Shown here piece by piece: positions 1 through 9,172 of a DNA stretch of 64,000 nucleotides. The notes below the pieces were generated by a model. It had not been told where the DNA came from and made no database searches. It saw only the letters and a list, made by a program, of their open reading frames with translations. Source of the stretch: Phaeobacter porticola (GTDB taxonomy: Bacteria; Pseudomonadota; Alphaproteobacteria; Rhodobacterales; Rhodobacteraceae); assembly GCF_001888185.1 (NCBI RefSeq), contig NZ_CP016364.1, positions 124,001 to 188,000 of the forward strand, read 5' to 3'. The translations under genes and the position numbers were made by a program. Numbering within the stretch: the first letter of the stretch is position 1; the number at the start of each line of letters is the position of its first letter.

Positions 1-1
1 G

Positions 2-1666
2 GCTGGCTTGGGGTCGGAAAGCGAGCTGCGCGACTGGTGGTTCCAGCTGGTCGAGGCTATGGGCATCGACGAGCAATTGTTCCGCCGTACCTTGCACACG
101 CGGTTCCAGATCGGCCCACATCTGGGGCTTGTGCAACAGATCGTATCGCTGCGTCCGAAAATTGCCGAGCGCCTGCAACAGGCTGGCCTTGCAGATGTGG
201 TGAACCGGTTTGACCCGGATGTGTTTAATCCGGCGGTTCCCTTGGGGGGGAACATCCTGTTTGCCGCCCCAACCCGCGCCATTGCGCCCGAAGAACTGAT
301 TGCCGCTGACGGGCCGATTGTCAGCGCATTGCGAAACAATGGGCTACAGGATGACGTGATCGCCTTTGGCCTGAGCGTGATGGAAACCTTGCAGCAGACC
401 TTTGGCCGGGTTGATACGAACCACCCGTTGTTTAAGCGGCTTGGCCTTGATGAGGCACTATATCAGCGCATCGCCGAGGTCGCTGATCGGCAGGCCACCC
501 TTGGCGTGGCAGGCTTGCGGGAGGATGAGCGGGTACTGTTGGCGTCGGTGCCGTTTCTGATCTCCGAAGAGCAGATCGGCACGCCTTTTCCCGAGCGTTT
601 CAAGCGCCGCATTTTGGACATTCGGCGCGACAGTGGACCCGCTTTGCAGGCGCAATTGGGCGATCTCTTTATCCCGATTACACCGGATGCCTATTTTCCA
701 CGGCTGACAGTGCTGGAAAACGTGCTTTATGGCCGTCTGTCGCTGATGGCAGGGGCCAAGGCCAAGCAGGTCGAAGATCTTGTTGCTGAGGTGCTAGAAG
801 AGAATGGGTTGCGCAAGCGATTGGCGCTAATCCTCTATGACTTGCCCGCAGGCCTTGGCGGCACTGCGTTGGAACCGGTGTTTCAGGAGCGTGCCGCCTT
901 TACCCGCGCGGCGATCAAGCGGCCTGATATCCTGATCCTGGATCGCGCGTTGGCAAGCCATGACAGCGCCAGCCGGTTGCAGTCGCGCGACCGGTTGGCC
1001 AAGCTGATGCCGCATGCCACAATGCTGTTTATCGAAGACCAGTTCAATCACCCGGACCGCTATGATCTTTTTGTGAAAATTAGCAACGGCCGTATTGACG
1101 GCGTGGAAGGCGAGCTGACCGAACCCACAGAGAAAATCGCGGGTAGCGATTTGGGCAAGCGGCTGGAATTGATTCAGAGCACCGAGCTGTTTGCACAGCT
1201 GGATGCCCGCAACCAGCGCCTGCTTGCTTTCTCGGCGCGTTGGCATGATGTGGTCAAGGGCGACTATGTGTTTCAGTCTGGAGAAAGCGCCGATGCCGTG
1301 TTTCTCTGCTTAAGCGGCAAAGCCGATTTGTTCTGGCCGGGTAGCGACCTAAACGCCAATCCGATTTCTCAGATTGAGCCGGGACGTCTGATTGGCGATC
1401 TTGCGGTAATTTTGCGTGACACAAGGCAGCTGGACTTATTTGCGGTGGAAGATTGTAGTTTTCTAAGGATCGGCGCTGAGGAATATCGTGCGGTGATCGA
1501 ATCTGACTCCGGTGTTGCGGTGCAGTTGCTTGAAACCGTTGCACGGCATTTGGTGCAGACCGCAGGGGTGGCGCGGGCCGCGAAACAGAACGTTGCGGAC
1601 AGTGACCGGCTTTCGATGGCCGCAGCCCTGCCAGATACAATGGAGCAGGCCGACAATGTCCACTGA
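2..1666 (+). CDS. ABC-type ATPase domain fused to cyclic-nucleotide-binding domain (5' end off window)
   Basis: The reading frame is open from the first bases of the window, so the N-terminus lies upstream; the TTG at 8 is only the first permitted start inside the window. Visible residues 220-360 resemble the C-terminal half of an ABC ATPase (an ENVLYGRLS stretch, then a Walker-B-like DILILDRALASHD), but the usual LSGGQ signature is replaced by LPAGLGGTALEPVFQERAAF. Residues 395-520 form a cyclic-nucleotide-binding (Crp-like) fold with FQSGESADAVFLCLSGKADLF and GRLIGDLAV. The likely role is an ABC exporter or regulatory ATPase gated by a nucleotide or voltage-like sensor domain; substrate unknown. 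Its stop overlaps the start of the next gene by 11 bases, so the two are probably translated together. Confidence 0.75.
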   Translation, partial: AGLGSESELRDWWFQLVEAMGIDEQLFRRTLHTRFQIGPHLGLVQQIVSLRPKIAERLQQAGLADVVNRFDPDVFNPAVPLGGNILFAAPTRAIAPEELIAADGPIVSALRNNGLQDDVIAFGLSVMETLQQTFGRVDTNHPLFKRLGLDEALYQRIAEVADRQATLGVAGLREDERVLLASVPFLISEEQIGTPFPERFKRRILDIRRDSGPALQAQLGDLFIPITPDAYFPRLTVLENVLYGRLSLMAGAKAKQVEDLVAEVLEENGLRKRLALILYDLPAGLGGTALEPVFQERAAFTRAAIKRPDILILDRALASHDSASRLQSRDRLAKLMPHATMLFIEDQFNHPDRYDLFVKISNGRIDGVEGELTEPTEKIAGSDLGKRLELIQSTELFAQLDARNQRLLAFSARWHDVVKGDYVFQSGESADAVFLCLSGKADLFWPGSDLNANPISQIEPGRLIGDLAVILRDTRQLDLFAVEDCSFLRIGAEEYRAVIESDSGVAVQLLETVARHLVQTAGVARAAKQNVADSDRLSMAAALPDTMEQADNVH

Positions 1667-2567
1667 CACCGCTTACGTTGCTCATGCACAATTGGTTGAG
1701 GCGGCGCGGCAAAGACCGCAGATATGGCGGCTTCTATTGGGGCTGCTTTTGGTCGTGGTGCTCAGCTATGCGGGCACCAATGTGACAGTGCGATTGCTGA
1801 TCGTTGCCTTCCCTGGCGATTGGATCGGCGATCTGCCTACAGGCAAAACGCCGATTGCGATGTTCGTCCTGCTTGGCAGCTTCCTGTTTGTGACTTGCGC
1901 GGTTGCCTTCGTTCTACCATTTTTGCACCGTCGCAGTCTTGCCAGTTTGATTGGCCCGTTCCATCTGGCCGTGTATCAGTTTCTGCGGACTGGCGCTGGC
2001 TTGCTGTGTCTCATCGCTGGGCTGGCTTTGCTGTGGCTGATATTGCCCGGCGAGCTTGCGGGCGGCACAATGACGGATCTTGTGCCGAATCTCGATTTAG
2101 GGCCTTGGCTGTTATTGTTGCCCTTGGCATTGATCGCGGTATTTGTGCAAATCAGTGCTGAGGAGGTTCTGTTTCGCGGCTATCTTCAGCAGGCGCTTGC
2201 AGCGCGGTTTCAGCATCCGTTGATCTGGCTACTGTTGCCTTCAGCCTTGTTCGCCGCCGGTCACTACGCGCCAGCGGATGCCGGGGACAACGCGCCCTTG
2301 ATCGCGCTTTGGGCGGGTGGGTTTGGTTTGCTGATGGCGGATCTGACAGCAAGAGCTGGCACCTTAGGTCCGGCTATGGCTGTTCATTTTGCCAATAATA
2401 TCATTGCGATCCTCTTATTCGGCTCTCCCACCAGCTTGTCTGGGCTGGCTTTGTATCTGGTCCCTTTTGAGCTGTCTGATCCGGTTGCGGTACGTCAGAT
2501 GCTGTGGATTGACTTTGCTATTGTGGGGCTTTGCTGGTTGGTTGCGCGGCTTGCCATCCGGCGCTGA
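1656..2567 (+). CDS. CPBP family intramembrane glutamic endopeptidase
   Basis: 303 residues with about eight hydrophobic segments. The CPBP/Abi hallmarks are present in order: [11 protein letters not shown] (EExxxR), then FAAGHY and later HFANNI (the HxxxN-type motif). Members of this family are membrane proteases related to eukaryotic CAAX prenyl protease Rce1; many bacterial members have unknown substrates. The ATG at 1656 was chosen because it lies just inside the end of the upstream ABC/CNB gene (11-base overlap); a longer in-frame ORF from 1512 would run deep into that gene and shows no family similarity. The tight coupling suggests that the protease works with the ABC/CNB protein, for example in processing a secreted peptide. 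That is inference only. Confidence 0.85.
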   Translation: MSTDTAYVAHAQLVEAARQRPQIWRLLLGLLLVVVLSYAGTNVTVRLLIVAFPGDWIGDLPTGKTPIAMFVLLGSFLFVTCAVAFVLPFLHRRSLASLIGPFHLAVYQFLRTGAGLLCLIAGLALLWLILPGELAGGTMTDLVPNLDLGPWLLLLPLALIAVFVQISAEEVLFRGYLQQALAARFQHPLIWLLLPSALFAAGHYAPADAGDNAPLIALWAGGFGLLMADLTARAGTLGPAMAVHFANNIIAILLFGSPTSLSGLALYLVPFELSDPVAVRQMLWIDFAIVGLCWLVARLAIRR

Positions 2568-2629
2568 TTGCATTTAGACGCGCGGGGCCTTATTTGAAGG
2601 TCCAAACCGCCCCTACAAAGGCATGGCTT

Positions 2630-3574
2630 ATGAACTGGATCACCAACTACGTCCGGCCGCGGATCAATTCGATCTTCTCGCGCCGCGAAGTTCCCGAGAA
2701 CCTTTGGCGCAAATGCGATGAATGCGGCACCATGCTGTTTCACCGTGAGCTGAGCGACAATCTGAATGTCTGCAACAACTGCGGGCATCACATGCATATC
2801 ACGCCGCGCGATCGCTTTCTGGCGCTGTTTGACAGTGGTGTCTTCACTGAGGTTGCCGTGCCTGAGCCATTGGCGGATCCGCTGAAGTTCCGGGATCAGA
2901 AACGCTACCCCGACCGGATGAAGGCAGCGCAGAAGAAAACCTCCGAAAAAGAGGCTATGCTGGTTGCTGTCGGCGAGATCGGCCGAACGCCGATTGTTGC
3001 TGCGGCGCAGGATTTCTCCTTTATGGGCGGCTCGATGGGCATGTTTGTCGGCAATGCGATCATCGCTGCTGCCGAAGAAGCCGTGAAACTCAAGCGCCCG
3101 TTGGTGCTGTTCTCCGCCGCTGGTGGCGCGCGTATGCAGGAGGGCATCCTGTCGCTGATGCAGATGCCCCGGACCACGGTCGCGGTGCAGATGCTGAAAG
3201 AAGCAGGCCTGCCATACATCGTGGTGCTGACCCATCCAACCACTGGCGGTGTGACAGCGTCCTACGCGATGCTGGGCGACGTACATATTTCCGAACCCAA
3301 TGCGCTGATTTGTTTCGCCGGTCCGCGTGTGATCGAACAGACCATTCGCGAAAAGTTACCCGAAGGCTTTCAGCGGGCAGAGTACCTGCTGGATCACGGG
3401 ATGCTGGACCGGGTGACGCCGCGCACCGAAATGCGCGCTGAGCTGATCACCATTACCCGCATGCTGCTGGGGCTGTCGCCCCAGATCGTTGGCGACCTTC
3501 CCGCCCCTGATGAGGACGCAAAAGCCGCGAATGGCGCGGATGATGCCGCTGAGACATCGTCAGCTGACAGCTAA
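2630..3574 (+). CDS. accD: Acetyl-CoA carboxylase carboxyltransferase subunit beta
   Basis: 314 residues. With AccA it forms the carboxyltransferase that moves the carboxyl group from biotin to acetyl-CoA, making malonyl-CoA for fatty acid synthesis in the cytoplasm. The N-terminal zinc finger is intact (Cys29, Cys32, Cys48, Cys51). The crotonase-like core has [23 protein letters not shown] and [17 protein letters not shown]. The ATG at 2630 gives [12 protein letters not shown], the usual AccD beginning; the upstream in-frame extension to 2531 reads into the end of the CPBP gene. The C-terminus has a short Ala/Asp-rich tail. It is followed by a strong terminator and by folC, the order found in many bacteria. 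Confidence 0.97.
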   Translation: MNWITNYVRPRINSIFSRREVPENLWRKCDECGTMLFHRELSDNLNVCNNCGHHMHITPRDRFLALFDSGVFTEVAVPEPLADPLKFRDQKRYPDRMKAAQKKTSEKEAMLVAVGEIGRTPIVAAAQDFSFMGGSMGMFVGNAIIAAAEEAVKLKRPLVLFSAAGGARMQEGILSLMQMPRTTVAVQMLKEAGLPYIVVLTHPTTGGVTASYAMLGDVHISEPNALICFAGPRVIEQTIREKLPEGFQRAEYLLDHGMLDRVTPRTEMRAELITITRMLLGLSPQIVGDLPAPDEDAKAANGADDAAETSSADS

Positions 3575-3595
3575 TGTCGCTAAAGTATGATTATG

Positions 3596-3627
3596 CGGCC
3601 CGCCTATTCAAAGGGCGGGCCGTTTTT
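3596..3627 (+). terminator. Rho-independent terminator after accD
   Basis: Perfect 9-bp stem, CGGCCCGCC (3596-3604) with GGCGGGCCG (3614-3622), nine-base loop, then TTTTT (3623-3627). It lies 21 bases after the accD stop and 40 bases before the folC start, so folC probably has its own promoter or depends on read-through. Confidence 0.9.
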
Positions 3628-3667
3628 ATGTGACGCATCAAGATCCACCTCCACAGTGAGCCGCACA

Positions 3668-4936
3668 ATGACCCAGACCTCTGACGTGATCCTTGCCCGC
3701 ATGATGGCGCTGCACCCCAAGATCATTGATCTGACGCTGGACCGCGTTTGGCGTCTGCTCGCGGCACTGGACAACCCGCAGGAAAAGCTGCCTCCGGTGA
3801 TCCATCTGGCAGGAACCAACGGTAAGGGATCGACCCAGGCCATGATCCGCGCAGGGCTTGAGGGGATGGGAAAATCAGTCCACGCTTATACTTCGCCGCA
3901 TCTTGCCCGATTTCATGAACGGATCCGCCTGGCTGGGGATCTGATTTCCGAAGCGCATCTGACGGATATTCTTGATGAGTGTTGTGCCAAGAATGGCGGC
4001 GAAACCATCACCTATTTCGAGATCACAACGGTAGCGGGGATACTGGCATTTTCCCGTAGTTTTGCAGACTACACCCTGCTTGAGGTGGGCCTCGGCGGCC
4101 GACTTGATGCTACCAATGTTGTGACACCAGAACTGTCGGTGATCACACCAATCTCCATCGACCACGAGCAGTTTCTTGGCAATACCCTGACCAAGATTGC
4201 CGCGGAAAAGGCCGGCATCATCAAACGCGGGGTACCGGTTGTGGTCGGCCCGCAGCCTGATGAGGCGATGGAGGTGATCGAGGCAACTGTCGCACGTCTT
4301 GGCGCACCGCTGATTGCCTATGGCCAGCACTGGCACGTCTGGGAAGAACGCGGGCGGCTGGTGTTCCAGGACGAGAACGGCCTTTTGGACCTGCCGCTGC
4401 CTGCCTTGCTCGGCGCACATCAGATCCAGAACGCTGGAGCGGCACTCGCTGCTTTGCGCCATATGGGTGCCGATGAGACGGCTTGCGAGGCGGCAATGAC
4501 CCACGCCGAATGGCCTGCGCGCATGCAAAAGCTGAAAACTGGTCCGCTGGTGGATGCGGCGCCTGAGGCCGAGCTGTGGTTGGATGGTGGTCATAACGCG
4601 GCGGCCGGCCTTGCGCTGGCGGATGTGCTGGCGGGGCTTCCAGCGCGGCCTACGCACCTCATCTGCGGCATGCTGAATACCAAGGATGTGACAGGCTATA
4701 TGGAGCCGCTGGCCGCATATGCAGAAAGCCTCACCGCGATTTCAATCCCGGACGAGATGAATACGCTGCCCGCAGCAGAGACCGAGGCCGCGGCACGATC
4801 TGTTGGCCTCAGGGCAGCCAGTGCAGACAGCACGATGGATGCGCTGAAATTGATTGCAGCCAGCGATCCTCAGGCGCGGGTACTGATCTGCGGCTCGCTC
4901 TATCTGGCTGGTCACATCCTGCGCGAGAACGGGTGA
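3668..4936 (+). CDS. folC: Bifunctional dihydrofolate synthase / folylpolyglutamate synthase
   Basis: 422 residues, normal for the family. It adds glutamate to dihydropteroate and to tetrahydrofolate in the cytoplasm, using ATP. The P-loop AGTNGKGST is at residues 48-56, followed by the Mur-ligase-type EVGLGGRLDATNVV and a central ISIDHEQFLG. The C-terminal domain carries LWLDGGHNAAA, which in this family helps position the acyl-phosphate. The ATG at 3668 was chosen because it follows the accD terminator; the in-frame extension to 3587 would translate through that hairpin. The gene converges with zapE, and the gap between them holds palindromic elements. Confidence 0.96.
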   Translation: MTQTSDVILARMMALHPKIIDLTLDRVWRLLAALDNPQEKLPPVIHLAGTNGKGSTQAMIRAGLEGMGKSVHAYTSPHLARFHERIRLAGDLISEAHLTDILDECCAKNGGETITYFEITTVAGILAFSRSFADYTLLEVGLGGRLDATNVVTPELSVITPISIDHEQFLGNTLTKIAAEKAGIIKRGVPVVVGPQPDEAMEVIEATVARLGAPLIAYGQHWHVWEERGRLVFQDENGLLDLPLPALLGAHQIQNAGAALAALRHMGADETACEAAMTHAEWPARMQKLKTGPLVDAAPEAELWLDGGHNAAAGLALADVLAGLPARPTHLICGMLNTKDVTGYMEPLAAYAESLTAISIPDEMNTLPAAETEAAARSVGLRAASADSTMDALKLIAASDPQARVLICGSLYLAGHILRENG

Positions 4937-4948
4937 CACTGGAAACCG

Positions 4949-5025
4949 AGGTGACTGTGACGTGTCACCTTTCCAAAAATACTCCGGGGGCGAGAAAGCT
5001 GCGCTTTCGAGGGGGCAGCGCCCCC
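4949..5025. repeat. Palindrome-rich intergenic element between convergent folC and zapE
   Basis: Three hairpins in 77 bases: AGGTGAC (4949-4955) with GTCACCT (4964-4970); GAAAGC (4994-4999) with GCTTTC (5003-5008); GGGGGC (5011-5016) with GCCCCC (5020-5025). The order TTTCCAAAAATACTCCGGGGG, small hairpin, then GGGGGCAGCGCCCCC resembles an intergenic element I recall from many Rhodobacteraceae genomes; that recollection is unverified. It may terminate transcription from both sides. No second copy was noticed in this window. Confidence 0.6.
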
Positions 5026-5054
5026 GGCAACGCAGCCAGTTTCCAGCGGTTCGA

Positions 5055-6125
5055 TCAGGTCCGCTGACCCCAGTCCTTGTCCTGCATCTCCCGCAGCCGT
5101 GATGCTGTGCGTTCGAATTCGAACGTGCCTTCGCCCTCCACATAGAGCATTTCTGGTTCTGCTGCAGCGGAACAGATCAGGCGCACGCCTGCCTCATAGA
5201 GCGCATCAATCAGCGTCACAAACCGCTTGGCCTCGTTGAAGTTGTTGCGCGACAGGCGGGGTATGTCCTCAAGAACCAAAACTTTGACAACCTCCGCAAT
5301 TGCCAGATAGTCGCCCGGCCCAAGCATTTTTCCGCACAGATCATAGAAACCGGCGCGCGCGACGCCGTTGCGAAAAGCGGGCAGAGTGATCTCGCGCCCT
5401 TTGACCTCCAGTGTCAGGGGCATGGCTGGACCACCAGACAGATCTTCCCAGATCGCTCGGATATTCGCGCTTGCCTCGGCATTTACAGGTGAGAAATAGA
5501 CCTGCGCCCCAGTGAGCCGATCCTGACGGTAGTCAACCGGGCTGACCATCTCATGGACCTGCATCTGCTGTTTGATGAGACCAATGAACGGCAGGAACAG
5601 CTGCCGGTTCAGCCCGTTCTTATATAGGTCGTCCGGCACCCGGTTTGATGTCGTGATCACGGTGACTCCGGCGGCAAACAGGGCCTCGAACAAACGCCCA
5701 ACAATCATTGCGTCGGTGATATCGGTGATCTGCATTTCGTCAAATGCCAGTAAACGCACAGAGGTTGCGACATCCGCGGCGACTGGTGCCAATGCGTCTT
5801 CGACCCCGTTCTGGCGGGCTTTGTGCATTTTCGCGTGGATTTCCTGCATGAAAGCATGGAAATGCACCCGGCGTGAGGGCACGTCATCCAGGCTGTCGAC
5901 AAAGAGATCCATCAACATCGACTTGCCTCGCCCAACGCCGCCCCAGAGATACAGGCCCTGGACCGGTTCGTACGTGGCTTTTCGGAAAATACCACGTTTT
6001 ACTGGCGGTGCTTTTAAACCTGCGGCGATGTGGTCGAAATGCGGAAGAACAGCCTCTTGTGCTGGATCCGGTTTCAGCTCGCCTGCGTTGATTTTCTGCT
6101 GATATAGCTCTGTCAGATGGGTCAT
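5055..6125 (-). CDS. zapE: AFG1-like ATPase, cell division protein ZapE
   Basis: 356 residues. ZapE/AFG1 proteins are single-domain AAA-type ATPases; in gammaproteobacteria ZapE affects the FtsZ ring, and mitochondrial AFG1/LACE1 takes part in protein turnover. The Walker A motif GGVGRGKS is at residues 62-69 and Walker B is in LLAFDEMQITD. Further family segments are RVHFHAFMQEIH and TSNRVPDDLYKNGL. The ATG at 6125 gives MTHLTELYQQKIN, the usual start of this family; an alternative TTG at 6188 would add 21 residues that do not look conserved. It is monocistronic and convergent with folC. Confidence 0.93.
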   Translation of the reverse strand: MTHLTELYQQKINAGELKPDPAQEAVLPHFDHIAAGLKAPPVKRGIFRKATYEPVQGLYLWGGVGRGKSMLMDLFVDSLDDVPSRRVHFHAFMQEIHAKMHKARQNGVEDALAPVAADVATSVRLLAFDEMQITDITDAMIVGRLFEALFAAGVTVITTSNRVPDDLYKNGLNRQLFLPFIGLIKQQMQVHEMVSPVDYRQDRLTGAQVYFSPVNAEASANIRAIWEDLSGGPAMPLTLEVKGREITLPAFRNGVARAGFYDLCGKMLGPGDYLAIAEVVKVLVLEDIPRLSRNNFNEAKRFVTLIDALYEAGVRLICSAAAEPEMLYVEGEGTFEFERTASRLREMQDKDWGQRT

Positions 6126-6239
6126 GAGCAAGGGATAGCGCGGAGAAATTCGGATGAAAAGCGGTGTCTGGGAATCGTCGGACGTCAATCTTGTGTGTTG
6201 ACGCGCTCAGGATATGACAGCGTCGCGTTGACATGCCGG

Positions 6240-6265
6240 ATTGATGTGTCCGTGATCACATCAAT
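6240..6265. promoter_or_regulatory. Perfect inverted repeat upstream of the MFS gene
   Basis: ATTGATGTG (6240-6248), eight-base spacer, CACATCAAT (6257-6265): nine-base arms without mismatch. It lies 96 bases before the MFS start and 115 bases before the zapE start, in the shared divergent region. The shape suits a dimeric regulator such as a GntR-family protein, but no regulator gene is adjacent. Function is inferred from symmetry and position only. Confidence 0.5.
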
Positions 6266-6360
6266 TATCTTTAACTGATGGCGCAAAAATCCTGATTTGA
6301 CCGACTGGTGAATATCCGTACCGTCGCTGAACCGGACTATCTCCGGGAAGGAGAGAGAAC

Positions 6361-7599
6361 ATGACCCGTCCGGCACCGTTGTTTACACCCGTTCTGATCG
6401 TGGGCTGTATCGTCATCATGATCAGCTTTGCAGTGCGCGCCTCATTTGGGGTGTTTCAGATTCCCATCGCGGAGGAGTTTGGTTGGTTGCGGTCGGAGTT
6501 TTCACTAGCGATTGCAATCCAGAACCTCGCGTGGGGGATCGGACAGCCGATTTTTGGGGCTATTGCGGAAAAGATTGGCGATCGAAAGGCGATTGTCACA
6601 GGCGCGCTGATCTATGCGGCAGGTTTGGTGTTGAGCGCCTGGTCGACCACGCCGTTTGAGATGCAGGCCTACGAATGGCTGGTGGGTTTTGGAATTGCCG
6701 GTACCGGGTTTGGCGTGGTTCTTGCTGTGGTTGGCCGGTCCAGCTCTGATGAAAATCGGTCAATGTCGCTGGCAATTGTGACTGCGGCTGGTTCAGCCGG
6801 ACAGATTTTCGGAGCGCCGACTGCGGAGTGGCTGCTCACCTTTCTCAGTTGGCAGAGCGTGTTCCTTGTTTTTGCTGGTGTTATACTGGCCCTGATAGCC
6901 ACCCTGCCGTTGATGCGTGCGCCCGTGCCCGTTTCCAAGGCAGATCTGGAAGAGAGTATGGGTACGATCCTGCTGAAGGCGTTCAAGGATCCTTCATACA
7001 CGCTGATCTTTCTTGGCTTTTTCAGCTGCGGTTATCAACTGGCCTTCGTTACAGCGCATTTCCCGGCCTTCGTGACAGAAATGTGCGGACCGATCATGCC
7101 GGGCGGGGCGCTATATAGCATCGGGATTACGTCCACGTCGGCGCTCGGTGCTGTGGCAATATCATTGATTGGGGCCGCCAATGTGGGCGGAACGCTGTTG
7201 GCGGGGTATCTGGGCAATCGCTATTCCAAGAAATACCTGCTGGCAGCGATCTACACCGGGCGCACGATTGCTGCGGCGGCGTTCATCCTGCTGCCGATCA
7301 CGCCGATGTCTGTCATCGTTTTCTCGATTGTGATGGGATCTCTGTGGCTGGCGACGGTGCCGCTGACCTCTGGGTTGGTCGCGCACCTCTATGGATTGCG
7401 CTACATGGGGACACTGTATGGCATCGTGTTTTTCAGCCACCAGCTGGGTAGTTTCTTGGGTGTCTGGCTGGGCGGGCGGATGTATGACATCTATGGCGAT
7501 TACACGATGGTGTGGTGGATTGGTGTGGGCATCGGCGCTTTTAGTGCGATTGTGCACCTGCCGATCCGCGAGCGTCCGCCGACTCCGGCTGCCGTTTGA
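6361..7599 (+). CDS. MFS transporter
   Basis: 412 residues with a typical twelve-helix MFS hydrophobicity pattern. The first loop has GQPIFGAIAEKIGDRKAIV, matching the conserved G-x-x-x-D-R/K motif between helices 2 and 3, and a second related loop lies near GYLGNRYSKKY. A strong ribosome binding site (GGAAGGAGAGAG) sits just before the ATG. The closest feel is the oxalate/monocarboxylate branch of the MFS, but the substrate cannot be read from sequence. It is monocistronic, divergent from zapE, and has a candidate operator in its upstream region. Confidence 0.85.
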   Translation: MTRPAPLFTPVLIVGCIVIMISFAVRASFGVFQIPIAEEFGWLRSEFSLAIAIQNLAWGIGQPIFGAIAEKIGDRKAIVTGALIYAAGLVLSAWSTTPFEMQAYEWLVGFGIAGTGFGVVLAVVGRSSSDENRSMSLAIVTAAGSAGQIFGAPTAEWLLTFLSWQSVFLVFAGVILALIATLPLMRAPVPVSKADLEESMGTILLKAFKDPSYTLIFLGFFSCGYQLAFVTAHFPAFVTEMCGPIMPGGALYSIGITSTSALGAVAISLIGAANVGGTLLAGYLGNRYSKKYLLAAIYTGRTIAAAAFILLPITPMSVIVFSIVMGSLWLATVPLTSGLVAHLYGLRYMGTLYGIVFFSHQLGSFLGVWLGGRMYDIYGDYTMVWWIGVGIGAFSAIVHLPIRERPPTPAAV

Positions 7600-7623
7600 A
7601 ATAAGGCAACCGGCTGGCAGTGA

Positions 7624-8544
7624 TCACATTGCGTTGCGCCAGCTGTCCAGGATGTGGCGGCTGGTCATGAGATCCAGATGGGCACCACCGCCGTTCTTAA
7701 ACAGGGTGATGTGTGCCGGGTCATAGTCGGGGAAGGCATCCAGCTGGTAAAAATCCGCGAGGATATTGGCACGTTTGATGGTGCCCGCTGCCAGTGGGAT
7801 TTTGAATTCTCCGATATGGTCAACGGTGGTGTCGAAACTATCGCAATATATTTTGGCGCGGTGCAGGGCTGTGTCATCCGCTTCGCGCATGTCGGGGCGG
7901 TAGGCCCCGATCAGATTCAAGTGCTGGCCCGGACGCAGCCATTCTCCCTGTATGATGGGTGTCGACGACATGGTGCAGGTAATTATGATATCCGCAGCAC
8001 GCACCGCAGGTTCCAGATTTTCTGCGACTCTGGTGCCTGGATAGCTAGAAACCAGCGTTTCTGCCTTGGCTGTCGTGCGGTTCCAGACACGTATCTGGGC
8101 CTTGGGGTATGCCGCCCCAAAGGCCTCAATCAGGGAGGCACCGACGGTACCAGCCCCAACAATCAGGATTTCCTGGCTATCTGGATTGGCCAGCCGTCGC
8201 GCACCCAGCAGGCTGTCGCCAGCGGTCTTCCACTTGGTCACAAGATGAAAATCTACCAATGCTTGCAACATACCGTGGAGGTCATCGTATAGGCAGACGC
8301 CGCCATTCACCATTGGCTGGCCTGCTTCTGGATTCTCAGGAAAGATTGTGGCGCTTTTGACAGCCAGACCCAGACCGTCGATCCAGGCTGCGCGGTTCAG
8401 CAACGTATCTTTTCCCCGATACAGAAAAGTGTCGGACACTTCGGCCTTGGGCAAGCGGTGACCTGCAGCCAGCGCCTCGCAAAATGACAGCCAGCTCAAT
8501 GTGGCCTCGCCCTCGGCAAAGGGGATCTGCAATATGGTGCTCAT
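7624..8544 (-). CDS. Ornithine cyclodeaminase / mu-crystallin family protein
   Basis: 306 residues. Family members are NAD(P)-dependent enzymes acting on amino or imino acids (ornithine cyclodeaminase, alanine dehydrogenase of the mu-crystallin type, ketimine and iminosuccinate reductases). The sequence has the family substrate-lysine segment AVKSATIFPEN (Lys63), a long dimerisation region, and the Rossmann motif IVGAGTVGAS at 128-137. A Cys-Thr-Met-Ser-Ser segment follows the second half of the Rossmann fold. Its start overlaps the upstream HAD gene by four bases, so it is the last gene of a three-gene operon with a DMT transporter. The operon may import or export an amino-acid-like compound and process it; the exact substrate is unknown. 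Confidence 0.85.
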   Translation of the reverse strand: MSTILQIPFAEGEATLSWLSFCEALAAGHRLPKAEVSDTFLYRGKDTLLNRAAWIDGLGLAVKSATIFPENPEAGQPMVNGGVCLYDDLHGMLQALVDFHLVTKWKTAGDSLLGARRLANPDSQEILIVGAGTVGASLIEAFGAAYPKAQIRVWNRTTAKAETLVSSYPGTRVAENLEPAVRAADIIITCTMSSTPIIQGEWLRPGQHLNLIGAYRPDMREADDTALHRAKIYCDSFDTTVDHIGEFKIPLAAGTIKRANILADFYQLDAFPDYDPAHITLFKNGGGAHLDLMTSRHILDSWRNAM

Positions 8545-9161
8545 TGGGCATCCTCCAATTGTAGCAGGCCCTCGTCGACCAATCGCTGGGCCCAGGTGTC
8601 TGGTGTGGTGAACAGATGCGTCTGCCAGCCTCTTGCGGCGGCGGCTTCGATGTTCTCTGGGCGGTCATCCGTGAACAACAACTGCTCGGGTGTCACACCT
8701 GTATCCCGCTCCAGATGGGCGTATATCGCCGCTTCAGGTTTGATCGTTTGCAGGTGTCCTGACACAAATACCTGATCGAATTCATTAAAAAACGGATAGA
8801 CTTTCTTAGCCAAATCAAAGGTGCCGATACCAAAATTAGTCAGCGCAAATACCGGGATTCTGCGCTGACGAAGTGCGCGCATCAGGCGAACAGAATGGGG
8901 GATATCGGGGCTGGCCATCTGCAACCAGCTGTCATGCCAGTGGCGGATTTCCTCGGCCCACTTGGGGTGCCGGCCCGCCAGCGAATAGACCGCCTCTTTG
9001 AAATCATCACCTCGATCAATGCCAAGGTTCATCCCGTGCAGGTCGACATCTCGAAACAAGGCTTCACGCTGCGGCTTACCGATGTACGCGTCGTAAAATC
9101 GTTCGGGCTCCCATTCGATCAATACACGACCAATATCAAAGACAACGGCAGTCACGGGCAT
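8541..9161 (-). CDS. HAD family hydrolase (haloacid-dehalogenase-like)
   Basis: 206 residues. Motif I is VFDIGRVLI with the nucleophile Asp9; the second Asp of the usual DxD pair is Gly, as in the DxGxV subgroup that includes haloacid-dehalogenase-like proteins. Motif II is FALTNFG, motif III is the Lys in IKPEAAIY, and motif IV is FTDDRPENIEAA. The ATG at 9161 has GGAGAA just upstream; a longer in-frame start at 9296 would overlap the DMT gene by 124 bases. It overlaps the following cyclodeaminase-like gene by four bases (ATGA) and lies 11 bases after the DMT transporter. Substrate unknown. Confidence 0.88.
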   Translation of the reverse strand: MPVTAVVFDIGRVLIEWEPERFYDAYIGKPQREALFRDVDLHGMNLGIDRGDDFKEAVYSLAGRHPKWAEEIRHWHDSWLQMASPDIPHSVRLMRALRQRRIPVFALTNFGIGTFDLAKKVYPFFNEFDQVFVSGHLQTIKPEAAIYAHLERDTGVTPEQLLFTDDRPENIEAAAARGWQTHLFTTPDTWAQRLVDEGLLQLEDAQ

Positions 9162-9172
9162 TGGCGTTTCTC

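Noticed and set aside
3587-3667. In-frame N-terminal extension of folC
   Set aside because: It would translate through the accD terminator hairpin and has no family similarity; the ATG at 3668 is normal.
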